From Hemileia vastatrix (lineage: Eukaryota > Basidiomycota > Pucciniomycetes > Pucciniales > Zaghouaniaceae), in assembly GCA_030280995.1 (NCBI GenBank), contig JASXTE010000014.1, positions 29,110,150 to 29,174,149 on the forward strand: DNA of 64,000 nucleotides. The letters run 5' to 3'. The position numbers were made by a program, and so were the translations under genes. Shown piece by piece: positions 11,034-22,832 of this stretch. Under the pieces are notes generated by a model. The model searched no databases and had not been told where the DNA came from. It saw nothing but the letters and a program-made list of their open reading frames with translations. How positions within the stretch are numbered: the stretch's first letter is position 1; each line of letters begins with the position of its first letter.

Positions 11034-11659
11034 TATGTTCACACATTTTTCAAAATCAATCTCTGAAATGGGTCCCTGTCAATACTGTATTGAACATAAC
11101 CTCATCTGAACCATATCAACACCAATTCATCTATACAGAACAGCTTGTGATGCCTGCTATTCCAGAAATAAATTGTGCTCCAGACCTGGTCCATGATCAT
11201 CTAAAACAGATTCATCTCCCCCTCAACTTGGTCCTTCTTCCATCAAAACCAAAAGACCTAGGCCTTCCATCTTGATACCCAGATTAATCAAAAAGTTACA
11301 CCCTTCCAAAAAGAGTGCCAACACCACTATAACCACTAGCTCTACCATACCAGGTCCTTCTGATGGTAAAACCAATACTTCTTCAAACTAAAATTTAAGC
11401 TGATGAATTTTCAGCTCATTCCCATCCAGACAGTGATGATGATAATGTGGAAACCATTGAAACACCACCACCCAATCAATTTCCCACCATCAAGGACAAA
11501 TTCCAACAACACTCTTCTCAACAAAAACATCTCATTCTAAACTACTTCCAATTCACTCCTACCAATGATCCACAGGAAATTGAGAAAAGAAGACACCTTA
11601 TCCACCAGTTCAAGACTAATGCAGAACACTTTGTTTCATCTCTTGATTCTCTTCTGTAA
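11034..11659 (+). pseudogene. AO1 antisense zinc-cluster gene, G1 copy (disrupted)
   Basis: It starts at ATG 11034, 48 bp inside the LTR edge as in B and C. Exon 1 (11034-11365) encodes MGPCQYCIEHNLI, then a TGA replaces the third Cys; further on come CDACYSRNKLC and RPGP with more stops and a 1-nt length change. A 49-nt intron (11366-11414, GTAAAA donor, TTTTCAG acceptor) leads to exon 2 (11415-11659). Exon 2 encodes DSDDDNVETIE, then KFQQHSSQQKHLILNYFQ and RRHLIHQFKTNAEHFVSSLD. The exon 2 frame is intact; exon 1 is not. Confidence 0.7.
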
Positions 11660-12389
11660 TTGTGTCTTGCCTGAAATACTTGATTTAGAAATAAAGATTA
11701 AAAAATTTCCTCAGTTTAAACACTTGGGGGACTTATCCACAGTTTAAGTCTTGGAGGACTTACAGCCCTCATTTTTTAGACTTGGGGGAGTCAAAAACCC
11801 TCAGTTTTTAGTCTTGGGGGACTCAGAACCTAAATCAGAAAGACAGAAACAGAGATAAAACCATTAAAGACCAAAGAAAATATACTAACATTCTGGGGTA
11901 ACTGATCTACAGGGCAGCCAGCTCATCAGTTACCCCCACACTTGCCTAAACTAAATTCAGAGACTCCCCCTTTGGATGCCCTATTGCAGAATCACACCAA
12001 CATCACATTATCAGTTTATAGTCCTGAAGGACTCACCCATCAAACCATCCTCAGTTTATAGTATTGGGGGACTATACCATTCTTCAGCTTAAAGTCTTGA
12101 TGAACTGACCACAGTGTTCAGTTTAAAGTCTTGAAGGATTCCCAAGTGTTCAGTTTAAAGTCTTGACAGACTAACCACAGTGTTCAGTTTAAAGTCTTGA
12201 GGGACTTCCACAGTGTTTATTTTAAAGTCTTGACTGACTAAAACACATTTTTCATAAAAGGGCAAAGTAAGCTCCATGCACAATGCTCTCATGCTCACCT
12301 GCTGAACTTCCACCCTCCCTTCATCATCTACCATCACTTATAAAATTCTCTTTCCTCTCTTTTCTTTTTATTTTTTTCCTTCACAGATC
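11660..12389. other. AO1-AO2 spacer with AGTTTAAAGTC array and hairpin (G1)
   Basis: No ORF. About ten variants of AGTTTAAAGTCTTGGGGGAC occur between 11713 and 12240, spaced about 30-45 bp. They are interrupted by one GGGGTAACTG hairpin (11895-11937) and a short TTCAGAGACTCCCCC block. Just before the AO2 ATG is a pyrimidine tract ending TTCACAG, which looks like a 3' splice site, so AO2 may have an upstream non-coding exon. Confidence 0.65.
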
Positions 12390-13944
12390 ATGGCTGAATC
12401 CCCAGACTCTGACCCATCAGACCTCCCTTTATTCACTGCTCCAAAAGAGTATGCTTGTAAACAGTGCATCCACATGTGCAGGCCTTGTACTTTCACTCTT
12501 CCTACTCATCAGGCCAAATTCTATAAAAGAGCCAGTGATTCTTGCAACTCTAAAAAGTAAAGATGTTACAGAAACCCCAACTATCTAATACCTCTGCATT
12601 CACCTTCTCATTAATATATTTCTAGATTTCCTACCAGGTCACCAGAACTTGTACCTTCTTCCTCTTCTTTATCATCCACTCCTTCCAGAAGATCACACCG
12701 TTCTATTCCTGAACAACTCCCTAAGAGACCTGCTTTATCTTCTCAAGAATCACCTTCTACCTCAGAAAATTTAGCCAAAACAGCTTTGAAATTTGCTCCC
12801 AGGCTTCTAGACCACGTTCAGGCAGCCCGCACAATTGCCAGAAAGCAAACTTCAGGCTCAAAACTTCCAAATTCACCCAGATAACAGCCAAAATTCACTA
12901 TTAATCCCCAAAATATCTGCACAACAACCTCCTAGTGCTCCCAGGGAGATGCCTACACACACAAATCTTTCATTTAACAACACCAAAAACTCAAATATCT
13001 CTGAAGGTCTGACAGAGGACCTCCTGAAAACACCAGAGCACGCAACACTTCTCCCAAACAAAAACCTCCTATTCCACAATGAAGAACTAACTACAACTCT
13101 CCTCTGGCTGCAAATTATTCCTCTTATAGTTCCCTTTCTTCTACATCTTCATCTAACAGATCAAAATCAGCTTCTAGGTCACCTTCTCCTGGTCCTTCCT
13201 TCAACAACCCTGGTACTCCACCACCAGTTTCCAACCCAACTGGGCCAAGAAATAATAATATCCACAACAACAACAGTGGCCCTGCTGCTCCAACAAGGGC
13301 ACAGGAGCACCCTCCTTCTAGTCCATCTTCCCAACACCATTTAGAGAATGATCATGATAATCAATACCTCTATCAGTCTGATCCTCCTTCAACATCCATT
13401 CGACATTCTTCAACAGTCCAGATTTTGGAAGCATACAAATTTGAAGAGCGCCCAATCTGTAAGTACTAAAATAATAAATCCAATTTCTTTAATAGAGAAA
13501 AATTACTGATCCAATTCTTAAGCATAGTTGGAGACCTGAATTCTAAAACTACAATTGGGATTGTCCAAAATATAGAAACTACCTTAATGCTGGATTATGC
13601 ACACATAAAACAACAACTAAGCATAATGTCTTCAAACATGCTTAAGGCCTTTGATCTACACGGTCCGTTGAATGAGTTTGAAAAGTATCTGAGGAAAAAG
13701 CTCCTTAATTACAACTGAAAGATTTCTAGAATAATCAAACACACCTTCCAACACTCTATCCCTGCTTCTTCCACTTTTTCCCAAAAATTACCTTCTACTC
13801 TGGTCCCTGACCATTACAACCCATATATGCTTTCCAGCTTCCTATATCACAAAAAACACAGTTCTTCCTCCAATCCTAACAAAAAGCAAAAAAGGCCACC
13901 ATTATCAAGACCAACTGCCAGAGGCTTCTTCTTTCAGACATTAA
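12390..13944 (+). pseudogene. AO2 antisense zinc-cluster gene, G1 copy (disrupted)
   Basis: ATG 12390 begins MAESPDSDPSDLPLF, then CKQCIHMCRPCTF, and a degraded second half (SDSCNSKK, then a stop, RC). After a Ser/Pro-rich segment (about 12580-12830) the frame is broken, with stops around 12880-13080. It recovers as a Ser/Asn/Pro-rich segment (about 13098-13458: SKSASRSPSPGPSFNNPGTP). A 69-nt intron (13459-13527, GTAAGT...CATAG) precedes the last exon (13528-13944), which has a TGA replacing the Trp of WKISRIIKHTF. Length and exon order match the B copy. Confidence 0.7.
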
Positions 13945-14047
13945 AATAAAAAAGGAAATTAATAATTCACTAACTAGAAAGACCAATAATAATTAGCAGA
14001 TATATATAAAAAAGTTGTTTAATTTTAATTTTAATTTTAATTTTAAT

Positions 14048-14315
14048 GGTATCCCTCAGCAAATTGATGAGCTGATCCCTTTATGTCTTACCCACATCAA
14101 GGTGCACCTTGATGTGGATACACCATTAAATAATTTTTAAATGAATTAAGATAAAAAATAAATTAAGAAAAATAATATCAAAAAAGAAAAGATGAATGAA
14201 TAGAAATTATATAAATAATAAAAAAGTGAGATAATGAAAAAAAGGAAATAGAATTGCACAGCCAATTGATGAGCCTTTCCCCAACAATGCATTCCAAAAT
14301 CCAGGTGACCCTGAT
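14048..14315 (+). repeat. SR-a and SR-b of G1; SR-b split by element E
   Basis: SR-a spans 14048-14124 and has lost its outer stem (GGTATC against a changed partner) but keeps CCACATC/GATGTGG. SR-b starts at 14251 and is cut at 14315 by E; it resumes after E with GTGGTGGCACC at 22838. The CTGAT of SR-b is the duplicated target. Confidence 0.7.
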
Positions 14316-15116
14316 TGTTAAGGGGTCTTTCAAGTCTTGAAGTTTTTATAGGGAGGTCCAATGGAGGTAACAACGGTTTTTAAGGGATTCAAACTCAGGT
14401 ATGTATTTTCCTATCTTAAAGATTATTTACTCAATAATAAGAGTTAAAGAGTTGGATTATTATTAAAATTAATGGATTAGAATTACGATTAATGTAAATA
14501 CTAATTTAACAATAATAATAAAAGAATTGTAAATATTTGTAATAAAATAAGTAAGTAATGAATGAATAAAAAACAACCAAAAGAGTGGCCTTATATAGGC
14601 AAAGGAGGGACAAACCACGGCAATGAAGTTCTAAAAACAGTAGTATGAGAGAGAGAAAAATAATATTCCAGAAGGAGAATTTTCAAATAGCAAAATTTTT
14701 CTAAAAAGAAGGTGTCAACAAGATGTATTTTAAAGATGTTACAACAGATTATGTCAGAAATACATAGATTTATTTAATATTTACTGTAGAAGTCAATTCT
14801 AAATGAGAAATTTGAATTTTTTGTATATATTTATTTTTATTTGAATATTAAAATTTTTTCTTAATTTCTAATCTATTTTTTAATATAAAATTTTATTTCT
14901 TCTAACCTGTCAATGAGCACGGGAGAATAAAAAAATAAGGGACATTTTATATTTGATTTTAATTATTCATTTAATTTTACCATTCTGTAATTAGTTAATT
15001 TATTACAGGTAATTTTAATGTAACTAACTTAATTATATAATTAAAATAATAAGGCATGGATTCATCCAGTAAATAATTACTTATTTTACTGGGTAAGTCT
15101 AGTAGCCTGGCTGACA
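14316..15116 (-). repeat. 3' LTR of element E (801 bp)
   Basis: It is paired with 22022-22832. A TATATAAGG-type TATA box is present on the sense strand (within 14591-14600). Small indels and substitutions separate the two LTRs, so the insertion is not recent. Confidence 0.9.
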
Positions 15117-15128
15117 CTCCCTCACTCT
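15117..15128 (-). other. Polypurine tract of element E
   Basis: The sense strand reads AGAGTGAGGGAG immediately upstream of the 3' LTR TGTCAGCC, the expected place and composition for the plus-strand primer. Confidence 0.75.
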
Positions 15129-15149
15129 AAAAAAAACAATAAAAAAATG

Positions 15150-15401
15150 CTATGATTTTTTCTTTTTATATTTCTTTAGCAGAGTAGGAAGATTGGATAT
15201 TTCCTTCCCAGTTATCCAAGAATCATTTTCAGAAGATTTATTCTTGAATCTCAATAAGTATTCTGTACCTTTTTCAGAAGTAACTATTCTGTCATTTAGA
15301 ATCTTATCAATTTCTGCTGACTCAGTGATTTCATTAGGGGTCTTTTTTGGTCTTCCCCTTCTTTTAAGAAATAAATCACTATTGGATGTGTAAGGTTTCA
15401 A
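15150..15401 (-). other. AT-hook and chromodomain tail of element E integrase
   Basis: An 83-residue open segment begins KPYTSNSDLFLKRRGRPKK. KRRGRPKK is an AT-hook core. It is followed by a chromodomain-like fold pattern: IDKILNDRIVTSEKGTEYLL, RFKN, then W and ISNLPTLLKKYK. Chromodomains at the integrase C-terminus direct some Ty3 elements to particular chromatin; the AT-hook would add minor-groove binding. D has the same pair. Confidence 0.75.
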
Positions 15402-18400
15402 AAGAGATATTTGAAAACAAGATGTTTTCTGTCATATGGAGAATACAAAATAACTTCAACTGCATTGCCACCAACAATTTTTCTTAAAACAAATGGACCA
15501 AAAAATGGGTCTTTCAATTTGTTATTACCTTGTAAATTGAAGTGGACTGTAGAAATAAACACTTCATCACCCTTTTTAAAAGTTTATTCTTTATTGGATT
15601 TGTCCCATCTCTTCTTCTCATATTCAAATTATTTTTCAATACATTTTTGAGCATGACTTCTGCAAAGTTGTTGCATTTGAAGAAATTATTTTTCACCAGG
15701 ATGTAAATCCTATTTAGGTATTTTATTATTGAGAATTTGGGCAGGAGTATTTGGAACATATCCAAGCCAGAGCTCAAAAGGCTTTCTTTGAGTAACAGAA
15801 TGAACAGTGCTATCATAAGCAAATTCAAACCCAGGCAGTAAGGTAACCCAATCATGAGTGAATCTGTCATTGTCTTTATACTCAAGGCCAAAGGCACAGT
15901 ACCTTCTTATCATGTCCACTAGAGCCTGAATCATTCTTTCAGCTAATCCATCTGTCTGAGGTTGATGGGCAGTAGATAGTTTCAGATCACAACCACAAAC
16001 ATCCATCAGAGACATCCAAAATTCAGAAGTAATTTTAGGGTCTCTGTCAGAGACTATGGCTTTAGGAAAACCAGCAGTATTAAACATATGAGACCACCAT
16101 AAGAAATCTAATTCCTTAGTGGAAATATTCTTGTGAGTAGGGATAAATTTACACATTTTTGTGAATCTGTCCACAATAACCCAACAAGAGTTATAACTGT
16201 CTTTTTCAGCAATAGGTAATCCTGTTACAAAATCCATGTTTATTATCTGCCATGGTGCATCAGGAGGTTCAATATGTTCCATTAATCCAGTTTTCTTACA
16301 AGTCAATCTTTTTGATCTTTGGAAAGAATCACAAGATTCAACATAAAATTTGGTGTCTTCAGACATATTAACCCACTAAGAAGTGTTTTTAATTCTGATA
16401 ATTGTTTTTTCAAGATCAAAAGGTCCAGCTAATATTTCATCATGAAAAATTTTCAAGATAATTTCTTTCATAGAAGGAGGAATAACAATAACATTACTCA
16501 ACTTTCTTCTATAATATAGATATTCTTTGTCAATTGAAAATTTACCTTTCTCCAAAGCCTTATGGTACTTTGTTGGAAGGGTTTTAATTAATACTTGTAT
16601 TGAAGCATTCTTTAGATCATTTAATATGGTGCATAACCTTTTTCAAGTCAGTGTCCTTATCATATGAATACAGAATAAGCTGTAATAGCTCTTCCTCCAT
16701 ATCAACCACATATATCCCATGAATATGAATAATTTCATCCTCATGATTATAAGCAGGATTAGAGTCATCATTTGGTAAAGGTAACCTTGATAACATATTC
16801 ATATTTTAGTGAACAATACCAGCCCTATGAATAATTTTCATTCTCCCTCTGTATTCTTGAACAGCTAACTGCCATCTGAACATATGTCTGTTAGGTGTTT
16901 TCAAGTTTAAAAGGGATTTAACTGCACTGCAGTCAGTAACAAGTTCAAATTTCCGGTCATCTAGGTAATAATGTAGCTTTTATAGAGCCCACACTATGGC
17001 TAATCATTCAAGCTGAGTGGCACCATATTTCAAATCACTATTTCTCAAGTTTCTTGAAATATACCAAATTACTACTTCTGATACTTTATCATTCATCATT
17101 TGTTTTTGATGGAGGGCAGCACCAAGACCAATAAAACTGGCATCAGTGTACAAACCAAATGGCTGATTAAAGTTAGGTAAAGCAATAATTGGTGCTGAAA
17201 TCAAACAGTGTTTCATAGTGTCAAAAGCTCTCTGTCTTTCACTATTCCAGACAAAAGAAACATCCTTTCTAGTTAGTTGGGTAAGGGGTAAAGATATGAG
17301 TTGGTAATTTTTAATATACTGTCTATAGTATCCACACATTCCCCAAAAACTCTGGAGCTCTCTAACTGTGGTAGGAGCCTTCACCTGCTGTATTGCTGCC
17401 ACTTTATTTTGGTCAACACATATCTGTAACCCTGAAACATCATGATCCAGCACTTTTAAGGAATGAAAACCAAATTTACATTTCTTCAAAGCAAGTGTAA
17501 TACTTATTTCATCCATTTTGTGGAACACTTTAAACAGGTGGTTGAGATGGTCCTCAAATATTTTTGAGAATATAATGATATCATCAATATAAACCATCAG
17601 TCATCCTTCAATTATCTCCTAATGAAATGTGTTATTCATAACATTTTAAAAACTGAAGGGGAATTTTTAGGGCCAAATGGCATCCTTATATACTTATAAA
17701 GACCCATATGAGTAGCAATCATCAGAAAATTCTGGGAATTCTTCTCAACAGGTACCTGGTGATATCCCTTGTTACCATCCAAGCAGCTTATATATTTAGC
17801 ACCTTGTAAGGTAGCATGTATAGAGCTAATTCTAGGTAAAGGGTAGATATCATCAACAGTATGAGTATTTAATGCTCTATGATCACCACATAACCTGGCT
17901 TTGTCTTTCTCATCAGAAATTTGGACAGGTAAGATAACACAATATTTAGGTGTTTCAACTACCTTTTCAATAATATTCATTTTCAAAAGGGTAGAGATAT
18001 TATCCTCAATATCTTTTCACTTTGTGGGACAAGCAGGATAAGGCTTCTTCTTCAAACTAGGTGGTATTTCAGTTAATGGACAAGGTAATTAAAGTTTTAT
18101 TTCTTCATTAACTAATCCTAGTTCTTGTGACACATGAGCAAAGGCCATAGGAAAAGATTTTATCATTTAGTGATGGAATCTTTATCCTCACCAGAAAGGT
18201 GTTCTCCAAAAGTAGCATTGTCAATTTCAGACATAAGAGCATGCATTTACTTCGTAGACCTTCCTGTATATTAAATCACAGAATTACATGTTTTCAATTC
18301 TGGTTTTAACAATTTTTTGGGGGAGGAAATCTTAACTTTTCTCTTCCCATTCATTCCCATTGTGAAGCATTGGTTTGAAGGATCTTATTTTATGCCATAT

Positions 18401-18690
18401 TTGGTTAAAATGTCACTTCCTATGATAAACCAACTGTTTAAATTATCATTTTTCATGACAACAAAATCACAAATAGCTCTTACAAAACCATGGTTATATT
18501 TAAAAAACACTGTGGCTTTGTATTTACCAATGGGGGACAAAACAGAGCCATAAACTCTCCAATTTTCAGAAATGATAGGAATCAGTTTTGATTTATAGTC
18601 TTGATCCACTAAATCAAGTTCTTTTTCAGATACTACACTTCCTCCAGCTCCAGAATCCAGAACAACTTCAATTCTGGTTCCATTGATCAA
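15150..18690 (-). pseudogene. protease-pol of element E, disrupted
   Basis: Protease (18690-18385) has active site VVLDSGAGGSVVS and a downstream FIIGSDILTKYGIK. Reverse transcriptase (about 18080-17200) has LCGDHRALNTHTVDDIYPLP, DGNKGYHQVPV and an intact MVYIDDIIIFSK box (17597-17560). The RT is split by stops and a frameshift near 17600-17636. RNase H (about 17200-16800) begins GLYTDASFIGLGAAL and includes TDCSA and RHMFRWQLAVQEY. Integrase (16500-15700) has a degraded HHCC finger (CDSF) and an intact-looking catalytic core: NMDFVTGLP, SDRDPKITSEFW and TDGLAERMIQ. A GPY/F-like and chromodomain tail follows. Stops at 17003, 16800 and 16616 break the frame. Confidence 0.85.
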
Positions 18691-18939
18691 TATTGGTGCT
18701 TTGAGAGGGGCAATAACAATTGAGCTATCCTCAATGTTCCTTATGATCTCAGCATCCTAAACTGTAGATAAATCATTATTATAAATATCAATAGTATTTA
18801 AATAATGAATATCTTTGTCCAGAATCAAGATTTCTTGTTGAGATTCATATGAAATATTGCTGGAACAATCACTTGAAGTATCATCCAGTGCTATTGTGTC
18901 ATCAGCCTGCTCCTCAGTTTGTTCAACAAGATTTATCCT

Positions 18940-20510
18940 TTTGTCACAAACATGGCCTTTCTGTCAAGTATTGTTGCACTTGAAGCAAGTATTTGTTGCA
19001 TACTTTTTAGGGGAAACAGGGGCAGAAGGTTTACCAACCTTTTCCAGATTTTCTGCTGGTAAGTGGAGGATTTCTCCTAAGGGTTCCTAGGAATGAATCT
19101 TCTGGAATAATACTTGTTGTTTAGTAGCATCTTATTACAAGTATTAATGAAGGAAGAAGGTTCTCTTGAGAACTTAGTCCTGGACACTATTAAGTCTCTC
19201 AAAGACATTGGTAGTTTAGAAAGGATCCTGTCCTTCCATAACTCAAACTCCATATTTGGGTCCATTTCCCTCAAGATTTTTACAATTTTCATTAAGAACT
19301 CAATAGGTTTATTAGTAGAAGAGCTATATCTAGTTTCCTCATACTGCCTTTGTTGAGCCATCCTAAACTTGGAGCCACCAAATTGTGCTTTAATCAATTT
19401 TTTCCAATCTTCCCATGAGTAGTCATTCCTATCCAGGAGAACAGATTCAGACCACATTAGGGCAACAATGGTAAAAAAAGAAATTAACTTGGACACAATT
19501 TCCTCATCTGGGAGTTTGTAAGAATTTTTTAAGTTATCAATTCTGCAAATGAATTGCTGCCAATCAGAAGAAAAATCACCATCAAATGTTGGGTACTGGT
19601 CAAGTTTTGGCCAATTCTTTTGATTTGAAGGAGCCTCCTTAGTATTAGCTTGTTTCTGAGTAAGAAGCAGCTGTAACTTCTCCAATTGTGCAGTAATCTC
19701 ATTGTTTAATACTTCTGTAGAAGATGCTGGTGTATCATCAATTTTTGATGGAAACTCAGTGGTATCAAAAGGAATTTCTGAATCTAATTTTACTTTAGAT
19801 GAACTAGCAACAGGTAAACTTGGAGCATCCTGTACCATATGTTCCTTAAAAGAGGTTTCAGAATATTTTTGATCATTAAAAAATGAATTTAATTTTTCTT
19901 CAATGGTTGTTAGTCTGGTTTTCACTCTTGGAAGACTAGATAAACTCTCATTGATTGTTGCAAAAAGATAACTGGATTTTATTTTGAAAAGATGAATAAT
20001 AATCACTCAATCTTTTCAGGTTCATCTTATCTACCTCTAGCTCCAGGCAACAGGTAGATACAGTATCTTGCAGTTTAGACAAATCATTTTTGATATTTTT
20101 CCATAAAGCAACTTTCTTTTCATGGGTTGCTTTGTAATGAAACAAATCATCAGAAACTCTCTGTAACTCATTCCTCAATGCTTGATAACCCTTTTCAGTT
20201 AACAAACTATTTAATTTTTGATTTAATTGCATATTTTTCATTATATGATTTTGTTTAGAAATAATATCCCTCAAATATTCATCATTAATGTTAGCTACAT
20301 CTGGAGTGTTTCTCAATAAGGAAACAGAGTAACTTTCCAGATTCTCATAAAACTCAGGCTCAAGTGTTTCATCAATAATAGCCATATCAGTATTTATCAT
20401 TGAAGTAGCAATTAGAACTAAAGGATTAGATACGTTTGAAATTTGAGCAATTTGTCTACTGTTCTCAGCCTCTACATGTTTCACAGTCTCATCTCCTCTT
20501 CCAGAATTAC
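18940..20510 (-). pseudogene. gag exon 2 of element E (capsid and zinc knuckle), disrupted
   Basis: It starts after the 58-nt intron with NSGRGDETVKHVEAEN, in frame with exon 1. The first part (20510-19950) is a predicted coiled coil (Leu/Lys/Asn/Gln-rich, for example LSKLQDTVSTCCLELE). A frameshift near 19950-20006 leads to the capsid region with WPKLDQYPTFDGDFSSDWQ, FGGSKFRMAQQRQYEE and LSKLPMSLRDLIVSRT. The zinc knuckle (18987-18946) reads CFKCNNT, stop TGA, QKGHVC; D has a stop at the same codon. This would form the particle and package RNA. Confidence 0.8.
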
Positions 20511-20568
20511 CTGAAGGAACTTAATCAGTTACAAGAAATGGTACTTGAGATTAAATAGAGGGGCTTAC
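20511..20568 (-). other. 58-nt sense-strand intron in gag of element E
   Basis: The donor is G|GTAAGC, a branch-like AACTGATTAA lies 20 nt before the acceptor, and the acceptor is TTCCTTCAG. Removing it joins the exon 1 frame (...SPSHG) to exon 2 (NSGRGDE...) in phase. Unspliced, exon 1 runs into a stop. D has a candidate of identical length at the same place (45873-45930). Confidence 0.7.
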
Positions 20569-21186
20569 CATGGCTTGGGGAAGATTTGGATGTGGTTTTT
20601 CTTTCTCCTTCTTCCTCCTTGATAGGGATGAGGAGGTGTTGGATTGAACTGATTTGTTCTTGAAGGACCTGCCTGAGGTGCTTGTTTCTGTTGATTTTGG
20701 GACAGATAATCCCACTGGGTGCTCAGCCAATCCCTCTGCTACTTTGAGACTTCCACCTTTTCTTGTTGCTGGGGGGCCAGTTGTGGAAGGGCTTTTGGAG
20801 GAGAAGGTCTCATCTTCTCTTGAAGAAAAGACTCTATGTTTCTTACCTTGTCTTCTAGACAGTCTATTCTTGACCTCATCTTGAGACTTTCAGTCCTCAA
20901 CTCCTTGATGTGAGTAGAGAGATTTTTTACCTGCTGGTTTAAGGGCATCTTTTTTATCTTGAAGCCTTTGGAAAGTTCTTCTGGGGGGTTTATTGAAGGT
21001 TTTTGTTCCTGGGCATTTGTCTCTACCAGAATCACCACTTCCTCCATTTCCACATCCTGATTAGTTCAATGATTTATTAATTTGAGCTAAGTTTGTAGAT
21101 AAAGAAGAACTCACAGAAGTAGCCTCATCATAATCAATCAGATCCAGTTCATCCTCACGTGCAGCAGAAAAACCTTGGTCAGTCAT
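20569..21186 (-). pseudogene. gag exon 1 of element E
   Basis: The likely start is ATG 21186 (MTDQGFSAAREDELDLIDYD). The frame shifts near 21065 into EMEEVVILVETNAQEQK, a coiled-coil-like stretch (LNQQVKNLSTHIKELR, RIDCLEDKVRNIESFL) and a Pro/Gln-rich part. Two stops (around 20736 and 20720) precede the basic tail EEEGERKTTSKSSPSHG at the splice donor. Just upstream of the ATG, CCCTCACTTCAG resembles another 3' splice site. No domain family is recognised. The D homologue is also coiled coil followed by a basic tail. Confidence 0.6.
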
Positions 21187-22021
21187 TGTTTTAAATTTAA
21201 CCTGAAGTGAGGGAAAAAAACAATAAGATGAATCAGTTTTATTTTTGCTTTATAAAAGAAAAATAAATAAATAAAAAAGAATATAAAATTCTTCAGGATA
21301 AAAATCAACTGAAAATAATAATCAATTATTTATTAACTAAAAATAATCTTATAACCAGGATTTACAGGAAATCAACTGAAGAAAAAAAAATTTTAATTTA
21401 ACAAATAAATTTATGATGATTATCAGGATTTAAATCAACTGAAGGATATTTAATTACCAGGACTCAATGTCAACTGAAATAATTTACTATAGTTTTTATT
21501 TTTTATTAATTAAAATTTTTATTGTAAGGAAAATTTGTCAACTGGAACAAAAAAAAATTTATTAATTTATCATGAAAAAGTCAAATGAAAATTAAAATTA
21601 ATTTTTAAAAAAAATAAAAATTTATTACTTCTAGGACTAAGATACCAATTGCTCTATTTTTTTCAACTAGGAAAATAAAAAAAAATCAATTTACCAGACA
21701 CCTCACCCTGAAAAATGAGCAAATTAATTCCACTTACAGAGTGCTAAGTAAAAGGAAATATGTAGAGTATGAAGAGTGCAAAGTGACCCACAAATAGTAA
21801 TCAATAATTACCACAAAATATATAACTATTTTTTAGTATATAAGCCTAAGTTTTGGAGTGTGGTTTGATTCCTGCTCGCAGCAAAAAATAAGTCAGTGAT
21901 ATATGACATTTGTTGTTTTTGTTGTCTACTTGTCCTTATAGGTACCTCGATGGCAAAGGTCCGACGGTCTCCAGTCATCAAGGTAACAATGCGCTGTCTA
22001 CTATTTGGAAAGTTTCCCAAC
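21187..22021 (-). other. Leader of element E with repeated TCAACTGAA motif
   Basis: AT-rich with no gene. Five spaced copies of a plus-strand motif like AGGATTTAAATCAACTGAA lie at 21291-21314, 21355-21380, 21424-21444, 21457-21479 and 21526-21548. The LTR-proximal end (sense strand GTTGGGAAACTTTCC after the LTR) is where the primer-binding site should be; I cannot assign a tRNA. Confidence 0.55.
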
Positions 22022-22832
22022 TGTCAAGGGGTCTTTTAAGTCTAGAAGGTTTTATAGGGAGGTCCAATGGCGGTAAAAATGGTTTTTAAGGTATTCAAAC
22101 TCAGGTATGTATTTTCCTATCTTAAAGATTTTTTACTCAATAATAAGAGTTAAAGAGTTGGATTATTATTAAAATTAATGTATTATAATTATGTTTAATG
22201 TAAATAATGATTTAATAATAAATAGTAGTAAAAGGATTGTAAATAGTTGTTATAAAATAAGTAAGTAATGAATGAATAAAAAACAGCCAAAAGAGAGGCC
22301 TTATATAGGCAAAGGAGGGAAAAACCACAGCAATGAAGTTCTAAAAACAGTAGTATGAGAGAGACAGAAAAATAATACTCCAGAAGGAGTATTTTCAAAT
22401 TACAATGTTTTTCTAAAAAGAAGGCATCAACAAGATGTATTTTAAAGATGTATTTACAGAATATGTCAGAAAACATAGATTTATTTAATATTTACTGTAG
22501 AAGTCAATTCTAAATAAGAAATTTGAATTTTATATATATATATTTTTTTATCTGAATATTAAACTTTTATTTTAATTTAAAATCTATTTTTTAATATAAA
22601 ATTCTATTTCTTCTAACCTGTCAATGAGCACAGTGTTAGAGAATAAAAATATAAGGGACATTTTATACTTGATATTAATTATTCATTTAATTTTACCATT
22701 CTGTGATTAGTTAATTTATTACCGGTAATTTTAATGTAACTAATTTAATTAAATAATTAAAATAATGAGGCATGGCTTCATCCAGTAAATAATTAATTAT
22801 TTTACTGGGTGAGTCTAGTAGCCTGGCTGACA
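22022..22832 (-). repeat. 5' LTR of element E (811 bp) with TATA box
   Basis: It starts TGTCAAGGGGTC and ends GCCTGGCTGACA (plus reading), followed by the TSD CTGAT. The sense-strand TATATAAGGCC at 22299-22308 is a plausible core promoter and is conserved in the other LTR. Confidence 0.9.

Larger units (their letters stand above)
14316..22832 (-). mobile_element. Element E: chromodomain Ty3-type retrotransposon (8517 bp)
   Basis: LTRs at 14316-15116 and 22022-22832 share TGTYAAGGGGTCTTT and GCCTGGCTGACA ends (plus-strand reading). The whole is flanked by a perfect 5-bp duplication CTGAT (14311-14315 and 22833-22837). Removing E and one CTGAT restores SR-b of G1. Sense-strand order: leader, gag in two exons, protease, RT, RNase H, integrase, AT-hook and chromodomain, polypurine tract, LTR. 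This order (IN last, chromodomain) is that of chromoviruses. Stops and frameshifts in every domain mark it inactive. Confidence 0.95.
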
